Assembly (NCBI RefSeq): GCF_001310275.1
Contig: NZ_LGYZ01000057.1
Span: 62,001-126,000, forward strand
Direction: 5' to 3'
Source of the DNA: Nocardia arizonensis
Lineage (GTDB): Bacteria > Actinomycetota > Actinomycetes > Mycobacteriales > Mycobacteriaceae
DNA: 64,000 nucleotides
Shown here: piece after piece, positions 20,615-29,812 of the stretch
Layout: each line of letters opens with the position of its first letter
Position numbering within the stretch: the first letter of the stretch is position 1
Made by a program: the position numbers and the translations under genes
Notes under the pieces: model-generated
Told to the model about the DNA's origin: nothing
What the model saw: only the letters and a program-made list of their open reading frames with translations
Database searches by the model: none

Positions 20615-21034
20615 TTACGGAGTGTCGCGGCCCTTCTCGCGCAGGAACGACAGCATGATGATGCCCCAGCACAGATTCCAGTAGAGTTCGCCGGTCTCGC
20701 TGCCGGGGCGGTCCATTCCCTCCTCGTCCTCGGTCTCGCAGACCTCGGCGGCTTCCAGCGTGGCCTTCCCGAAGTCGCGGGCGAAGCCGTCGTCGACATC
20801 CGGGCCGTGGGTCGCCAGGCGCCGGGACAGGTCCAGGAACCGTTCGACCAGGTCGGGGTGACCCAGTTCGGCCATCTTCAATTGGGAGTCGAGCAGCAGA
20901 TCGGTGAGGAACGACAGCGGCTCGACGCCGCTGGATTCCTCGGGGCCCGATCGTTGCTCGTCATCGCCATCGAAAGCCACTGCTACAGTGTGGCATTCGT
21001 CCGGGGGCCGCGCCGGCCGATTCGCCGCCCCCAC
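20615..21034 (-). CDS. Uncharacterised small acidic protein
   Basis: Not recognised. Up to 139 residues, rich in Asp and Glu, predicted largely helical (FLTDLLLDSQ, LVERFLDLSRRL), ending in a hydrophobic segment YWNLCWGIIMLSFL and a charged tail. The start is uncertain: GTG 21034, six bases after the upstream cyclophilin stop, or GTG 20980, which would give 121 residues beginning just before FDGDDEQ. Likely co-transcribed with the cyclophilin gene. No signal peptide. Confidence 0.55.
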   Translation of the reverse strand: MGAANRPARPPDECHTVAVAFDGDDEQRSGPEESSGVEPLSFLTDLLLDSQLKMAELGHPDLVERFLDLSRRLATHGPDVDDGFARDFGKATLEAAEVCETEDEEGMDRPGSETGELYWNLCWGIIMLSFLREKGRDTP

Positions 21035-21039
21035 CCGGG

Positions 21040-21774
21040 TCAGCCGACGGTGGTGGTCACCTTGTTCAGCACGATGTCCTGGGACGGCGCCCCGTCGCCG
21101 GAGCCGTCGCGCACGCCCGCGTTTGCGACGCGGGTGAGCACGCCGAGACCGTCGACGACGCGGCCGAAGGGCGTGTAGTTCGGCGGCAGCTTGGTGTCCT
21201 GGTAGACGAGGAAGAACTGGCTGCCGTTGGTGTCGCGACCGGAGTTGGCCATGGCCAGGGTGCCCGCCGGATAGATTGCGCCCGTGAGGTTCTCGTCGGG
21301 GAAGCGGTAGCCGGGGCCGCCGGTGCCGGTGGCCGTCGGGTCACCGCATTGCAGCACGTAGATGCCCTGGGTGGTGAGCCGGTGGCAGCGGGTGTGGTCG
21401 AAGTACTGTTCGCCCGCGAGGAAGGCGAAGGAGTTCACGGTGCGCGGCGCGCGCGCCGCCTCGAGCGCGATGGTGACCGCGCCGCAGTTGGTCTCGAGGA
21501 CGGCGGTGTACCCGGCGGCGGGGTCGATCGACAGGCCCGGTTCGGCCTGCCACTGTTTGCCGTTGGGCACACCCGCCGCGGGCGGCGCGCATTCGGCCGG
21601 ACTCTGCCGCACCGCCGGGATCTGCGCCGAGACGCCGCCCGCCGCGAACAGGGTCAGCGCGACGCCTGCCACCAACACACCGAGGCCGGGCAGTACCCGT
21701 CGCATCGGATTTCCGCGATGGCGCGTCGCGCCCTTCGTCCGGCCGGCCACGCGCATTCGCACTCCACTGCTCAC
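21040..21774 (-). CDS. Secreted cyclophilin-type peptidyl-prolyl isomerase
   Basis: 244 residues from GTG 21774, with AAGGAG eight bases upstream; the open frame further upstream has no start support. A basic stretch is followed by a hydrophobic signal sequence (VLPGLGVLVAGVALTLFAAG) cut after VSA. The cyclophilin domain shows HRLTTQGIYVLQCGDP, GPGYRFPDEN, TLAMANSGRDTNGSQFF and FGRVVDGLGVL. It catalyses proline isomerisation in exported proteins outside the membrane. Two cysteines in the domain may form a disulfide. Confidence 0.9.
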   Translation of the reverse strand: MSSGVRMRVAGRTKGATRHRGNPMRRVLPGLGVLVAGVALTLFAAGGVSAQIPAVRQSPAECAPPAAGVPNGKQWQAEPGLSIDPAAGYTAVLETNCGAVTIALEAARAPRTVNSFAFLAGEQYFDHTRCHRLTTQGIYVLQCGDPTATGTGGPGYRFPDENLTGAIYPAGTLAMANSGRDTNGSQFFLVYQDTKLPPNYTPFGRVVDGLGVLTRVANAGVRDGSGDGAPSQDIVLNKVTTTVG

Positions 21775-22025
21775 GGTTGGGAACTCCTTGTCGGGTCGGC
21801 GCACCGATCGATGCCCGGCCCGCATCCTGCCACTTACCCGGTTCCCCACGCGAGGAAACCGGGGAGATCGGACACGCGGGCCACCGGAGCGCCGCCGAAT
21901 CGATCGCAACCGCGCAGCTGCTCGACGGCGATCGGTGAGCGACCGCACCGAGGATTTACGGCCAGGAAATTGTTTCCCCGCGGATATAACACATTCGACG
22001 TGGTTCAGGGTGCACGATAACAATC

Positions 22026-22865
22026 ATGGCAACCGTTCGAGCCGCACTGGTCCAGACGAACTGGACGGGCGACAAAGAGTCCATGATCAAGGCACACGAG
22101 GACTACGCGCGGCAGGCGGCCGCGCGGGGAGCGAAGGTGATCTGCTTCCAGGAACTGTTCTACAGTCCGTACTTCTGCCAGTCGCAGGACGCCGAATTCT
22201 ACGACTACGCCGAATCGGTGCCGGGACCGACGACCGAGCGTTTCGCGGCGTTGGCCGCCGAACTCGGCATGGTGACGATCCTGCCGGTCTATGAACAGCA
22301 GCAACCCGGTCTGCTGTACAACACCGCCGCGGTCATCGACGCCGACGGCAGCTACCTCGGCAAATACCGCAAGCACCATATTCCGCACGTCCGGGGTTTC
22401 TGGGAGAAGTTCTATTTCCGGCCCGGCAATCTCGGCTGGCCGGTCTTCGACACCGCGGTGGGCCGCGTCGGCGTCTACATTTGTTACGACCGGCATTTCC
22501 CGGAGGGCTGGCGGGCGCTGGGTCTCGCGGGCGCGGAGATCGTGTTCAATCCCTCGGCTACCTCGCGCGGATTGTCGGCTTATCTGTGGAAATTGGAGCA
22601 GCCCGCCTCGGCGGTCGCCAACGAGTACTACATCGGCGCGATCAACCGGGTCGGCGTCGAATCCGATTACGGCGACGACGATTTCTACGGCACCAGCTAT
22701 TTCGTCGACCCCGAGGGTAAATTCGTCGGTGAACCGGCCTCCGACACCGAGCCCGAACTCGTGGTCCGCGATCTGGACATGGACCTGATCAAGGTGGTGC
22801 GCGATCGCTGGGCCTTCTACCGCGATCGCCGCCCCGACGCCTACGGACCGCTGGTGACGCCATGA
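22026..22865 (+). CDS. Nitrilase-superfamily beta-ureidopropionase
   Basis: 279 residues. The Glu-Lys-Cys triad of the nitrilase fold is E43 (FQELFYSPYF), K116 (KYRKHHIP) and C153 (YICYDRHFPEG). In this setting it should hydrolyse N-carbamoyl-beta-alanine to beta-alanine, CO2 and ammonia. The stop overlaps the dihydropyrimidinase ATG (ATGA), so the two are translationally coupled. First gene of the reductive pyrimidine catabolism operon. An N-carbamoyl-amino-acid or putrescine hydrolase is the alternative. Confidence 0.88.
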   Translation: MATVRAALVQTNWTGDKESMIKAHEDYARQAAARGAKVICFQELFYSPYFCQSQDAEFYDYAESVPGPTTERFAALAAELGMVTILPVYEQQQPGLLYNTAAVIDADGSYLGKYRKHHIPHVRGFWEKFYFRPGNLGWPVFDTAVGRVGVYICYDRHFPEGWRALGLAGAEIVFNPSATSRGLSAYLWKLEQPASAVANEYYIGAINRVGVESDYGDDDFYGTSYFVDPEGKFVGEPASDTEPELVVRDLDMDLIKVVRDRWAFYRDRRPDAYGPLVTP

Positions 22866-24283
22866 CCACCACCTTCGTTCACGGCGGCACCGTCGTCTCG
22901 CCGACCGGTTCCCAGGCGCTGGACGTGCTCGTCGACGGCGACACGATCGTCGCGCTGCTGCACCCGGGTTCCACGGCACTCGGCGCCGACCTCACCGCGA
23001 CCGCCGACACGGTCATCGACGCCACCGGCAAGTACGTCGTCCCGGGCGGCGTCGACGGGCACACGCATATGCAGATGCCATTCGGCGGCACGGAGGCCTC
23101 GGACACCTTCGAGACCGGCACGCGGGCGGCGGCGTGGGGCGGCACCACCACGATCGTGGACTTCGCGGTCCAGAAGCCGGGGGAACGTCTCCAGGACACC
23201 CTCGCCGAGTGGCACCGCAAGGCCGCCGGACAGTGCGCGATCGACTACGGCTTCCACCAGATCATGGGTGAGGTCGACGACGAATCCTTGAAGGGGATGA
23301 GCGAATTGGTGGCCGAGGGGGTCACCAGTTTCAAACTGTTCATGGCCTATCCCGGCGTCTTCTACTCCACCGACGGCCAGATCCTGCGCGCCATGCAGTC
23401 CGCGGCCGGCCTCGGCGCGCTGCTCATGACGCACGCCGAGAACGGCATCGCCATCGACGTGCTCGTCGAACAGGCGCTCGCCCGCGGTGACACCGCTCCC
23501 TACCACCACGGCGTGACCCGCCCGTGGCAACTCGAGGAGGAGGCCACCCATCGCGCCATCATGCTGGCGCAGGTGACCGGCGCGCCGCTGTACGTGGTGC
23601 ACGTCTCGGCCAAGCAGGCGCTCGAGCAGATCGCGGTGGCACGCGGCAAGGGACAGAACGTCTTCGGCGAGACCTGTCCGCAGTACCTGTACCTCTCGCT
23701 CGAAGAGCATCTGGGCGCACCGGATTTCGAGGGCGCGAAATGGGTGTGCTCGACGCCGCTGCGCTCGCGCGCCGAGGGACACCAGGACGAGCTGTGGCGC
23801 TATATCCGCACCGGCGACGTCACCGCGGTCAGCACCGACCACTGCCCGTTCTGCATGAAGGAGCAGAAGGAGTTGGGGCGCGGCGATTTCAGCCGCATCC
23901 CCAATGGCATCGGCGGGGTCGAGCACCGGATGGACCTCATGTTCCAGGGCGTCGAGAACGGACTCATCTCGCCGCAACGGTGGGTAGAGGTCTGCTGCAC
24001 CGCGCCCGCGCGCATGTTCGGCATGTATCCCCGCAAGGGCATCGTCGCGCCGGGAGCCGACGCCGACATCGTGATCTACGACCCCGAGGGGCACACGTCC
24101 ATCGGCGTCGGCAAGACCCACCACATGAACATGGACTATTCGGCCTACGAGGGATTCGAGATCGGCGGCCACGTCGATACCGTGCTGTCGCGCGGTCGCG
24201 TCGTCGTCGACGGCGGGCGCTATCTCGGGACCGCGGGACACGGCCGGTTCGTCGCACGTGGGCTGTCGCAGAACCTGATCTGA
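22862..24283 (+). CDS. hydA: Dihydropyrimidinase
   Basis: 473 residues. It opens the ring of dihydrouracil or dihydrothymine to the N-carbamoyl-beta-amino acid. The binuclear metal site is readable: GGVDGHTHMQMPFGG with H67 and H69, carboxylated K158 in TSFKLFMAYPG, THAENG, VVHVSA and STDHCPF. Length and motifs match the D-hydantoinase/dihydropyrimidinase group. Coupled to the upstream nitrilase by an ATGA overlap. A hydantoinase with broader substrates remains possible. Confidence 0.93.
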   Translation: MTTTFVHGGTVVSPTGSQALDVLVDGDTIVALLHPGSTALGADLTATADTVIDATGKYVVPGGVDGHTHMQMPFGGTEASDTFETGTRAAAWGGTTTIVDFAVQKPGERLQDTLAEWHRKAAGQCAIDYGFHQIMGEVDDESLKGMSELVAEGVTSFKLFMAYPGVFYSTDGQILRAMQSAAGLGALLMTHAENGIAIDVLVEQALARGDTAPYHHGVTRPWQLEEEATHRAIMLAQVTGAPLYVVHVSAKQALEQIAVARGKGQNVFGETCPQYLYLSLEEHLGAPDFEGAKWVCSTPLRSRAEGHQDELWRYIRTGDVTAVSTDHCPFCMKEQKELGRGDFSRIPNGIGGVEHRMDLMFQGVENGLISPQRWVEVCCTAPARMFGMYPRKGIVAPGADADIVIYDPEGHTSIGVGKTHHMNMDYSAYEGFEIGGHVDTVLSRGRVVVDGGRYLGTAGHGRFVARGLSQNLI

Positions 24284-24310
24284 TCGCCGAACCGAAAGGG
24301 AGACTGCCGC

Positions 24311-25348
24311 ATGGACATCGGTGTGGTGCTGCAATGCACGCCGCCCGCGTCACGGGTGATCGAACTGGCCAGACTGGCCGAGACGCACGGCTTCTCGCAT
24401 GTGTGGACCTTCGACTCGCATCTGCTGTGGCAGGAGCCCTACGTCATCCACAGCCAGATCCTGGCGGTCACGCGCCGGGTCACGGTCGGCCCGATGGTCA
24501 CCAATCCCGCGACCCGGGACCCGACGGTCACGGCCGCCACCTTCGCCACGCTCAACGACATGTTCGGCAATCGCACCGTCTGCGGCATGGGCCGCGGCGA
24601 CTCGGCCGTGCGGGCCATCGGCCGCGAACCCACCACTCTGGCGCAGATGCGTGAGTCGATCGAGGTCATCCGCGAACTGGGCAACGGCCGCAGCGCGCGG
24701 ATCGGAGACACTGTCGTGCGGTTTCCCTGGGCGGCCGATTCCCGACTCGAGGTGTGGGCGGCCGGCTACGGTCCGCGCGCGCTGGAGCTCACCGGCGCGG
24801 TCGCCGACGGGTTCATCCTGCAATTGGCCGATCCGTATATCGCCGCGTGGGCCATCGCGCGGGTGAGGGCGGCCGCCGAACGCGCGGGCCGCGATCCCGC
24901 CTCGGTGCGGATCTGCGTCGCCGCGCCCGCCTACGTCACCGACGGCTCGGCGCACGGGCTGGCGCACGCGCGCGAACAGTGCCGCTGGTTCGGCGGCATG
25001 GTTGGCAACCACGTCGCCGATATCGTCGCCCGCTACGGCACCGGCGGCGATATCCCCGCCGCCCTCACCGACTACATCGCGGGCCGTAACGGCTACGACT
25101 ACAACGAGCACGGGCGCGCGGGCAATACCCACGCCGATTTCGTGCCCGACGCCGTCATCGACCGGTTCTGTCTGCTCGGCACCGCCGACGACCAGTTGGC
25201 GCGGCTGCGGGAACTCGAGGAACTCGGCGTCGACCAGTTCGCCGTCTACCTACAGCACGACGCCAAGACCGCCACGCTCGAAGCATACGGTGAATCCGTG
25301 CTGCCGCGGCTGACCCGGGTCGCCACCGCCACCGAGTCGGTCCGATGA
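24311..25348 (+). CDS. LLM-class F420-dependent oxidoreductase (TIGR03842-type)
   Basis: 345 residues, a luciferase-like TIM barrel of the F420-dependent group. The start MDIGVVLQCTPP, then HVWTFDSHLLWQEPY, VGPMVTNPATRDPTVTA and the CGMGRGDSAVRAIGR stretch are typical of the subfamily that travels with dihydropyrimidinase genes. A redox step on a pyrimidine-derived compound is inferred from the operon only. AAAGGGAG precedes the ATG. Confidence 0.85.
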   Translation: MDIGVVLQCTPPASRVIELARLAETHGFSHVWTFDSHLLWQEPYVIHSQILAVTRRVTVGPMVTNPATRDPTVTAATFATLNDMFGNRTVCGMGRGDSAVRAIGREPTTLAQMRESIEVIRELGNGRSARIGDTVVRFPWAADSRLEVWAAGYGPRALELTGAVADGFILQLADPYIAAWAIARVRAAAERAGRDPASVRICVAAPAYVTDGSAHGLAHAREQCRWFGGMVGNHVADIVARYGTGGDIPAALTDYIAGRNGYDYNEHGRAGNTHADFVPDAVIDRFCLLGTADDQLARLRELEELGVDQFAVYLQHDAKTATLEAYGESVLPRLTRVATATESVR

Positions 25349-25445
25349 GCGCGGCGCGTGACCGGGCGACCCGCGTCGGGTACGCGCGCCGCATGGTCGT
25401 CACCATCGTGTCGCACGGGAGACCAGGAATCAGGAGGGTGCGACG

Positions 25446-25556
25446 GTGCTGACCGAGTACGCCGACGACCACGTAACCGGGGCGTCGGTGGTGTGGAAAG
25501 CCGCAACCGGTTTCGCGCCGACGCGGGTGCCCCAGACCGAGGGGGCGAACAGGTGA
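25446..25556 (+). CDS. Small uncharacterised protein coupled to the aminotransferase
   Basis: A 36-codon frame. The GTG start has AGGAGGG seven bases upstream (25432-25438), and the stop overlaps the aminotransferase GTG as GTGA. The product is acidic at first (LTEYADDHVTG) then mixed (VVWKAATGFAPTRVPQ), without a membrane segment. Not recognised. It could be a real small protein or a leader whose translation delivers ribosomes to the next gene. Confidence 0.5.
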   Translation: MLTEYADDHVTGASVVWKAATGFAPTRVPQTEGANR

Positions 25557-26872
25557 CGGCCGAGGATCACGTCTTCTACCCGTGGAGCGCGCAGGGCGGC
25601 GCGAATCCGGTGCTGGTCACGGGCGCGTCCGGATCCTGGTTCTGGGACGAGAACGGGAAGCGTTACCTGGACTTCTCCTCGCAACTGGTCAACGTGAACA
25701 TCGGCCACCAGCATCCGCGTCTCGTCGACGCGATCGTCGCCCAGGCGCGGGAACTGACCACCATCTCCCCGACCGTGGGCAATCGGGCGCGCAGCGAACT
25801 GGCCCGGCTGATCGTCGAACGCGCCCCCGGTGACCTGAACCGCGTGCTGTTCACCACAGGCGGGGCGGAGGCCGTGGAACACGCGGTTCGCTTGGCGCGC
25901 AGCTATACCGGGCGTACCAAGATGCTGGCCGCCTACCGCTCCTATCACGGCGGCACCGGCGTCGCCATCGGTCTCACCGGCGAGCCCCGGCGCTGGGGCG
26001 CTGAGCCGACCAATGTGGACGTGGTGCGCTTCTTCGGGCCGTATCCGTACCGGTCACCGTGGCAGACCACCACGCTCGAGCAGGAGACCGCCGCCGCGCT
26101 CGCGCACCTGCGCCAGGTGATCGAACTGGAGGGGCCCGACCATATCGCCGGCCTCATCCTGGAGACCGTGGTCGGCACCAATGGCGTGCTGGTGCCGCCG
26201 CCGGGCTATCTGGCCGGCGTGCGGGCACTGTGCGACGAATTCGGCATCGTCTATATCGCCGACGAGGTGATGGTGGGATTCGGGCGGGTCGGGGAGTGGT
26301 TCGCGGTGCGGGCATTCGACGTGGCCCCCGATGTCATCACCTTCGCCAAGGGTGTCAATTCCGGGTATGTGCCGCTGGGCGGCGTGCTCATCGCCGAACG
26401 CATCGCCGCGCGCTACGACGACCGCGTCTATCCCGGCGGACTCACCTACGCCGGACATCCGTTGGCCTGCGCGGCGGGGGTCGCCTCGATAGAGATCTTC
26501 GAGCGCGAGGGCATTCTCGACCATGTGCGCTCGGTGGGTTCGGACGTGCTCGGCAAGGGGCTGCGGGAGCTGGCGGCGCGCCATCCCAGCGTGGGCGAGG
26601 TCCGCGGACTCGGTTTCTTCTGGGCGCTGGAACTCGTGCGCGACCCGCGCACCCGCGAACCGCTGATCCCGTTCGCCGCCGCGGGCGCACGGGCCGAACC
26701 CATGAACGCGGTCACCGCCGCGGCCAAGGCGCGCGGACTGTGGCCGTTCAACGCGGGCAACCGATTCCAGATCGCGCCACCGCTCACCACCACCGCCGAG
26801 GAACTCCGCGCCGGACTCGAGATCGTCGACGCGGCGCTGGAGGTGGCCGACGGTTACGTCGACTCCGACTGA
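25553..26872 (+). CDS. Class III pyridoxal-phosphate aminotransferase
   Basis: 439 residues from GTG 25553, behind GAGGGGGCG. Fold type I omega-aminotransferase: SWFWDENGKRYLDFSSQ, GNRARSELA, TTGGAEAVEHAVRLAR, YRSYHGGT, IADEVMVGFGRVG and the PLP lysine in VITFAKGVNSGYVPLGG near residue 266. As the last enzyme of the pyrimidine operon it probably transaminates beta-alanine or beta-aminoisobutyrate to the semialdehyde. The frame is open 195 bases further upstream, but that part overlaps the small coupled gene and lacks family similarity. Confidence 0.9.
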   Translation: MTAEDHVFYPWSAQGGANPVLVTGASGSWFWDENGKRYLDFSSQLVNVNIGHQHPRLVDAIVAQARELTTISPTVGNRARSELARLIVERAPGDLNRVLFTTGGAEAVEHAVRLARSYTGRTKMLAAYRSYHGGTGVAIGLTGEPRRWGAEPTNVDVVRFFGPYPYRSPWQTTTLEQETAAALAHLRQVIELEGPDHIAGLILETVVGTNGVLVPPPGYLAGVRALCDEFGIVYIADEVMVGFGRVGEWFAVRAFDVAPDVITFAKGVNSGYVPLGGVLIAERIAARYDDRVYPGGLTYAGHPLACAAGVASIEIFEREGILDHVRSVGSDVLGKGLRELAARHPSVGEVRGLGFFWALELVRDPRTREPLIPFAAAGARAEPMNAVTAAAKARGLWPFNAGNRFQIAPPLTTTAEELRAGLEIVDAALEVADGYVDSD

Positions 26873-26960
26873 CCGGACACGCCCCCGCGGGGTGCGGCTC
26901 GGACCCGTCCCGCCCGCTAGATTCTCCCGGGACCCCGAGGCGCACCGATCAGGAGCCTGC

Positions 26961-28496
26961 GTGACCGATATCGAGGATCGACAGGACTACGACATCGCAC
27001 CGGACCTGCGGCCTCCGCTCGCGACCGCGGCGGTCGGGACCGTCGCGGCCGTCGCCGCGGCGCTGCTGCTGTTCTCCGCGAGCCGCTACGGCTACTTCGG
27101 CGACGAACTGTACGTCCTCGCGGCCGGTCGCCGACCCGCCTTCGGCTACGCCGATCAGGGGCCTGCGTTGCCGCTGCTCGCGCGGGCCGTTGACACCGTC
27201 GCGCCGGGATCGTATTTCGTGTTGCGGCTGCCCGCGGTGGCGTTGACCGTACTCGCCGTGGTCCTCACGGCGTCGATGGCGTGCGAATTCGGCGGCGGCC
27301 GAGCGGCACAGACGCTGGCCGCCCTCGCCTACGCGACCTCGCCGTTGCTGCTGTCGCAGGGCAAGATGCTGACGACCAACGCCGTCGACACCGCGCTGTG
27401 GGTGATCATCACCTGGCTGGTGGTGCGCTGGGTCCGCACCCGCCGCGACGGTCTGCTACTCGCCGCGGCGCTGGTGACCGCGGTGGCCACGCAGGTCGAA
27501 TGGCTGATTCCGTACTTCTGGATCTGCGTGGTGACCGCCGCGCTGACAGTGGGTCCGCGCGAGTTGCCGCGCCGTCCGCTGCTGTGGCTGGGCGGACTGA
27601 TCGTGGTGGGTGTGACGGTGCCCGAACTGCTCTGGCAGTCCGCGCACGACTGGCCGCGACCGCGTATGGGCGATGTCGTCGGCGACGGACATGGCATCCT
27701 CGGGGCACGGATGCTGTTCGCGCCGCTGGCGATCCTGCTGGCAGGCTACCTGGGCGCGGTGGTGCTGCCGTACGGGGTCTGGGCATTGCTTCGGCAGCGC
27801 TCACTACGGCCCTACCGCTTCCTCGGGGTCGCCATCATCCTGTTGGCGGTGATATTCCTTGCCGTCGGCGGCCGTATCCACTACATCGCGGGCATCTACG
27901 GCGTCGCGTTGGCGGCCGGCGCGGTGGGGCTGGTCGATCTGGCGGGCCGACTGCGGCCGGTGCCCCGCCGAGCCGTGCTCGCGGCGGGCGCGGCGCTGGT
28001 CGCGGTGTCCACGGTGCTGATCTTCTACGACGCGCCGTGGCGCTCGCCGGACCGGTTGCGACCGCCGCGCGACGATGCCGAGGCCGCCGCCGACATCGGC
28101 GTCTACGGCGAATTCGGCTGGCCGGAACTGACCGCCGAGGTCGACCGCGTCCACGCGGACATGACCCAGGCCCAGCGCGCCGGGGCGATCGTGCTGACCG
28201 ACACCTACTGGCAGGCGAGCGCCCTCGATCAACTCGGACGCGACCGGCTCCCGCCCGTCTACAGCGCAAGCCGCGGCTACGGGTACTTCGGCGTGCCCCC
28301 GGACACGGCGGGCGCCGTGATCGCCGTGGGGATGAACGAGGGATTCCTGCGATGGAATTTCGATGAGGTCGCGCCGGCGGGCAAGGTGGACGTCCGCCTC
28401 GGCTATCCGGGCAATACGCGCGACGTCACGATCTGGGTGTGCGCAGGGCGGCGGCACGAGTGGTCGGAGGTCTGGCCCGACCTCGTGCACCTCTAG
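26961..28496 (+). CDS. GT39-like polytopic membrane glycosyltransferase
   Basis: 511 residues from GTG 26961, behind AGGAG. Roughly ten hydrophobic helices (first at about 15-35), then a soluble C-terminal domain of about 130 residues. The loop after the first helix, YGYFGDELYVLAAGRR followed by GYADQGPALPLLAR, carries the acidic residues expected of the ArnT/PMT (GT-C) family, which use polyprenyl-phosphate sugars on the outer face of the membrane. Acceptor unknown. Its stop codon TAG is the first half of the -10 element of the next gene. Confidence 0.82.
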   Translation: MTDIEDRQDYDIAPDLRPPLATAAVGTVAAVAAALLLFSASRYGYFGDELYVLAAGRRPAFGYADQGPALPLLARAVDTVAPGSYFVLRLPAVALTVLAVVLTASMACEFGGGRAAQTLAALAYATSPLLLSQGKMLTTNAVDTALWVIITWLVVRWVRTRRDGLLLAAALVTAVATQVEWLIPYFWICVVTAALTVGPRELPRRPLLWLGGLIVVGVTVPELLWQSAHDWPRPRMGDVVGDGHGILGARMLFAPLAILLAGYLGAVVLPYGVWALLRQRSLRPYRFLGVAIILLAVIFLAVGGRIHYIAGIYGVALAAGAVGLVDLAGRLRPVPRRAVLAAGAALVAVSTVLIFYDAPWRSPDRLRPPRDDAEAAADIGVYGEFGWPELTAEVDRVHADMTQAQRAGAIVLTDTYWQASALDQLGRDRLPPVYSASRGYGYFGVPPDTAGAVIAVGMNEGFLRWNFDEVAPAGKVDVRLGYPGNTRDVTIWVCAGRRHEWSEVWPDLVHL

Positions 28497-28499
28497 GCT
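28494..28499 (+). promoter_or_regulatory. -10 element, leaderless ArsC-like gene
   Basis: TAGGCT, six bases before the ATG at 28506. It reuses the stop codon of the upstream glycosyltransferase gene. Confidence 0.5.
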
Positions 28500-28505
28500 G
28501 AGGGG

Positions 28506-28874
28506 ATGACAGCTGGACAGACCGAGATCTGGCACAACCCGCGGTGCACCAAGAGCCGCGACGCCACGGCGCACCTGGACGAGGCGGGCATCGAGTACAC
28601 GGTGCGCCGATACCTCGACGATCCGCCGACCGCCGACGAACTGCGCGACGTACTCGCCCGGCTCGGCGCGCAGCCCTGGGACATCACCCGCACCGGCGAA
28701 CAGATCGCCAAGGATCTGGGCATGGCGGAATGGGGACGTACGCCCGCCGATCGCGATCGCTGGATCGAGGCGCTGGCCGCGAATCCGAAGCTGATCCAGC
28801 GTCCGATCGTGCTGACCGCCGACGGCACCGCCGTGGTGGCGCGCAGCGAGGAAGCGCTGCGGTCGCTGGGCTGA
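28506..28874 (+). CDS. ArsC/YfgD-family thioredoxin-fold reductase
   Basis: 122 residues of the glutaredoxin-linked arsenate reductase family. The active-site loop is IWHNPRCTKSRDA with nucleophilic C14, and the arginines of the anion pocket are provided by ITRTGE and LIQRPIVL. A single catalytic cysteine points to the Escherichia coli ArsC type. No ars operon genes are nearby, so arsenate may not be the natural substrate. Confidence 0.85.
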   Translation: MTAGQTEIWHNPRCTKSRDATAHLDEAGIEYTVRRYLDDPPTADELRDVLARLGAQPWDITRTGEQIAKDLGMAEWGRTPADRDRWIEALAANPKLIQRPIVLTADGTAVVARSEEALRSLG

Positions 28875-28919
28875 TCCGCCCGCGGTTTCCGCGCACCGCC
28901 GACGACCCGCGGAACGCGG

Positions 28920-28925
28920 TAGGGT
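28920..28925 (+). promoter_or_regulatory. -10 element, leaderless AIM24-family gene
   Basis: TAGGGT followed by exactly seven bases and the ATG at 28933. Confidence 0.55.
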
Positions 28926-28932
28926 CGCCGGC

Positions 28933-29613
28933 ATGAAGGTACAGTTGCGCCACAATCCCGCGTCGACCATCGCGCGGTGCTTCCTCGCCGGTGGCGAGCC
29001 GATGCGGGTCGAAAGCGGCGCCATGGTGGCCCATTCCGCGGGTGTCGGCCTGGCCGCCAAGGCCGAGGGCGGCATTCTCGCGGGACTCAAGCGTTCGGTG
29101 CTCGCGGGCGAGTCGTTCTTCGTCTCCACCTGCACCGCGCCGCCGCAGGGCGGCTGGGTCGACGTCGCGCCCGCCCTGCCCGGCGACATGCTGAACCTTC
29201 AGATCACCGAGGACCGGCCTTATTTCATCAGCCGCGGCGGCTGGATCGCGAATTCCCATGGCGTGCAGGTGGAAAGCAAATGGGGCGGTTTCGCGAACCT
29301 GTTCGGCGGTGAGGGCGGTTTCGGATTGCGCGCGCACGGATCCGGTGAAATCGTGGTCGGCGTATTCGGCGCGATCGATGTCATCGATCTCCAGCCCGGC
29401 GAACCGATCACCATCGATACCGGCCACGTGGTCGCCTACGACCTGGCGATGAATTTCACGATCCGCCGCGCGGTGTCGGGCCGCTCCCTCCAGTCGCTGA
29501 AATCCGGCGAGGGATTCGTCTTCGATTTCGTCGGCCCCGGCCGCGTCCTGCTCCAGACCCGGAACCCAGGGGCATTCGCGGCATGGGCGGGTTCGATGGC
29601 CTCCTCGGGCTGA
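28933..29613 (+). CDS. AIM24-family (TIGR00266) protein
   Basis: 226 residues, all-beta family. Recognised from ESGAMVAHSAGVGL, GESFFVSTCTAPPQGG, VDVAPALPGDM, the GGEGGFGLRAHGSGEIVVG block and ITIDTGHVVAYD. Homologues are widespread and include yeast AIM24; the biochemical role is unknown. No signal peptide or membrane helix. Probably leaderless. Confidence 0.88.
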   Translation: MKVQLRHNPASTIARCFLAGGEPMRVESGAMVAHSAGVGLAAKAEGGILAGLKRSVLAGESFFVSTCTAPPQGGWVDVAPALPGDMLNLQITEDRPYFISRGGWIANSHGVQVESKWGGFANLFGGEGGFGLRAHGSGEIVVGVFGAIDVIDLQPGEPITIDTGHVVAYDLAMNFTIRRAVSGRSLQSLKSGEGFVFDFVGPGRVLLQTRNPGAFAAWAGSMASSG

Positions 29614-29719
29614 TCCGCCGCGGCCGCGGCGCCGAATGGTCACCGGCAGTTAACGTCCACGACACCACTGTGGTAAATGCTGTGGACTCTCAACGATTCC
29701 GACATCAAGGAAATATTTC

Positions 29720-29791
29720 ATGGAGCTTCTCGCAGTCGTCGCCAATATCCTGCAGACCATCCTCCTCGCGGGCGCAGGAAGCGTCGCATAG
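29720..29791 (+). CDS. Possible 23-residue hydrophobic peptide
   Basis: ATG frame of 24 codons encoding MELLAVVANI followed by LQTILLAGAGSVA, nearly all hydrophobic with one acidic residue, enough for a short membrane helix. A weak AAGGAAAT lies about seven bases upstream, and a strong terminator begins 21 bases downstream, so the unit has the bounds of a transcript of its own. It could equally be part of a small RNA. Not recognised. Confidence 0.4.
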   Translation: MELLAVVANILQTILLAGAGSVA

Positions 29792-29812
29792 TCGGCAGAA
29801 GAAATACAGTGC

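Noticed and set aside
25358..25552. Longer aminotransferase starting at 25358
   Set aside because: The added 65 residues are not family sequence and overlap a better-supported small frame; the GTG at 25553 has a ribosome-binding site.
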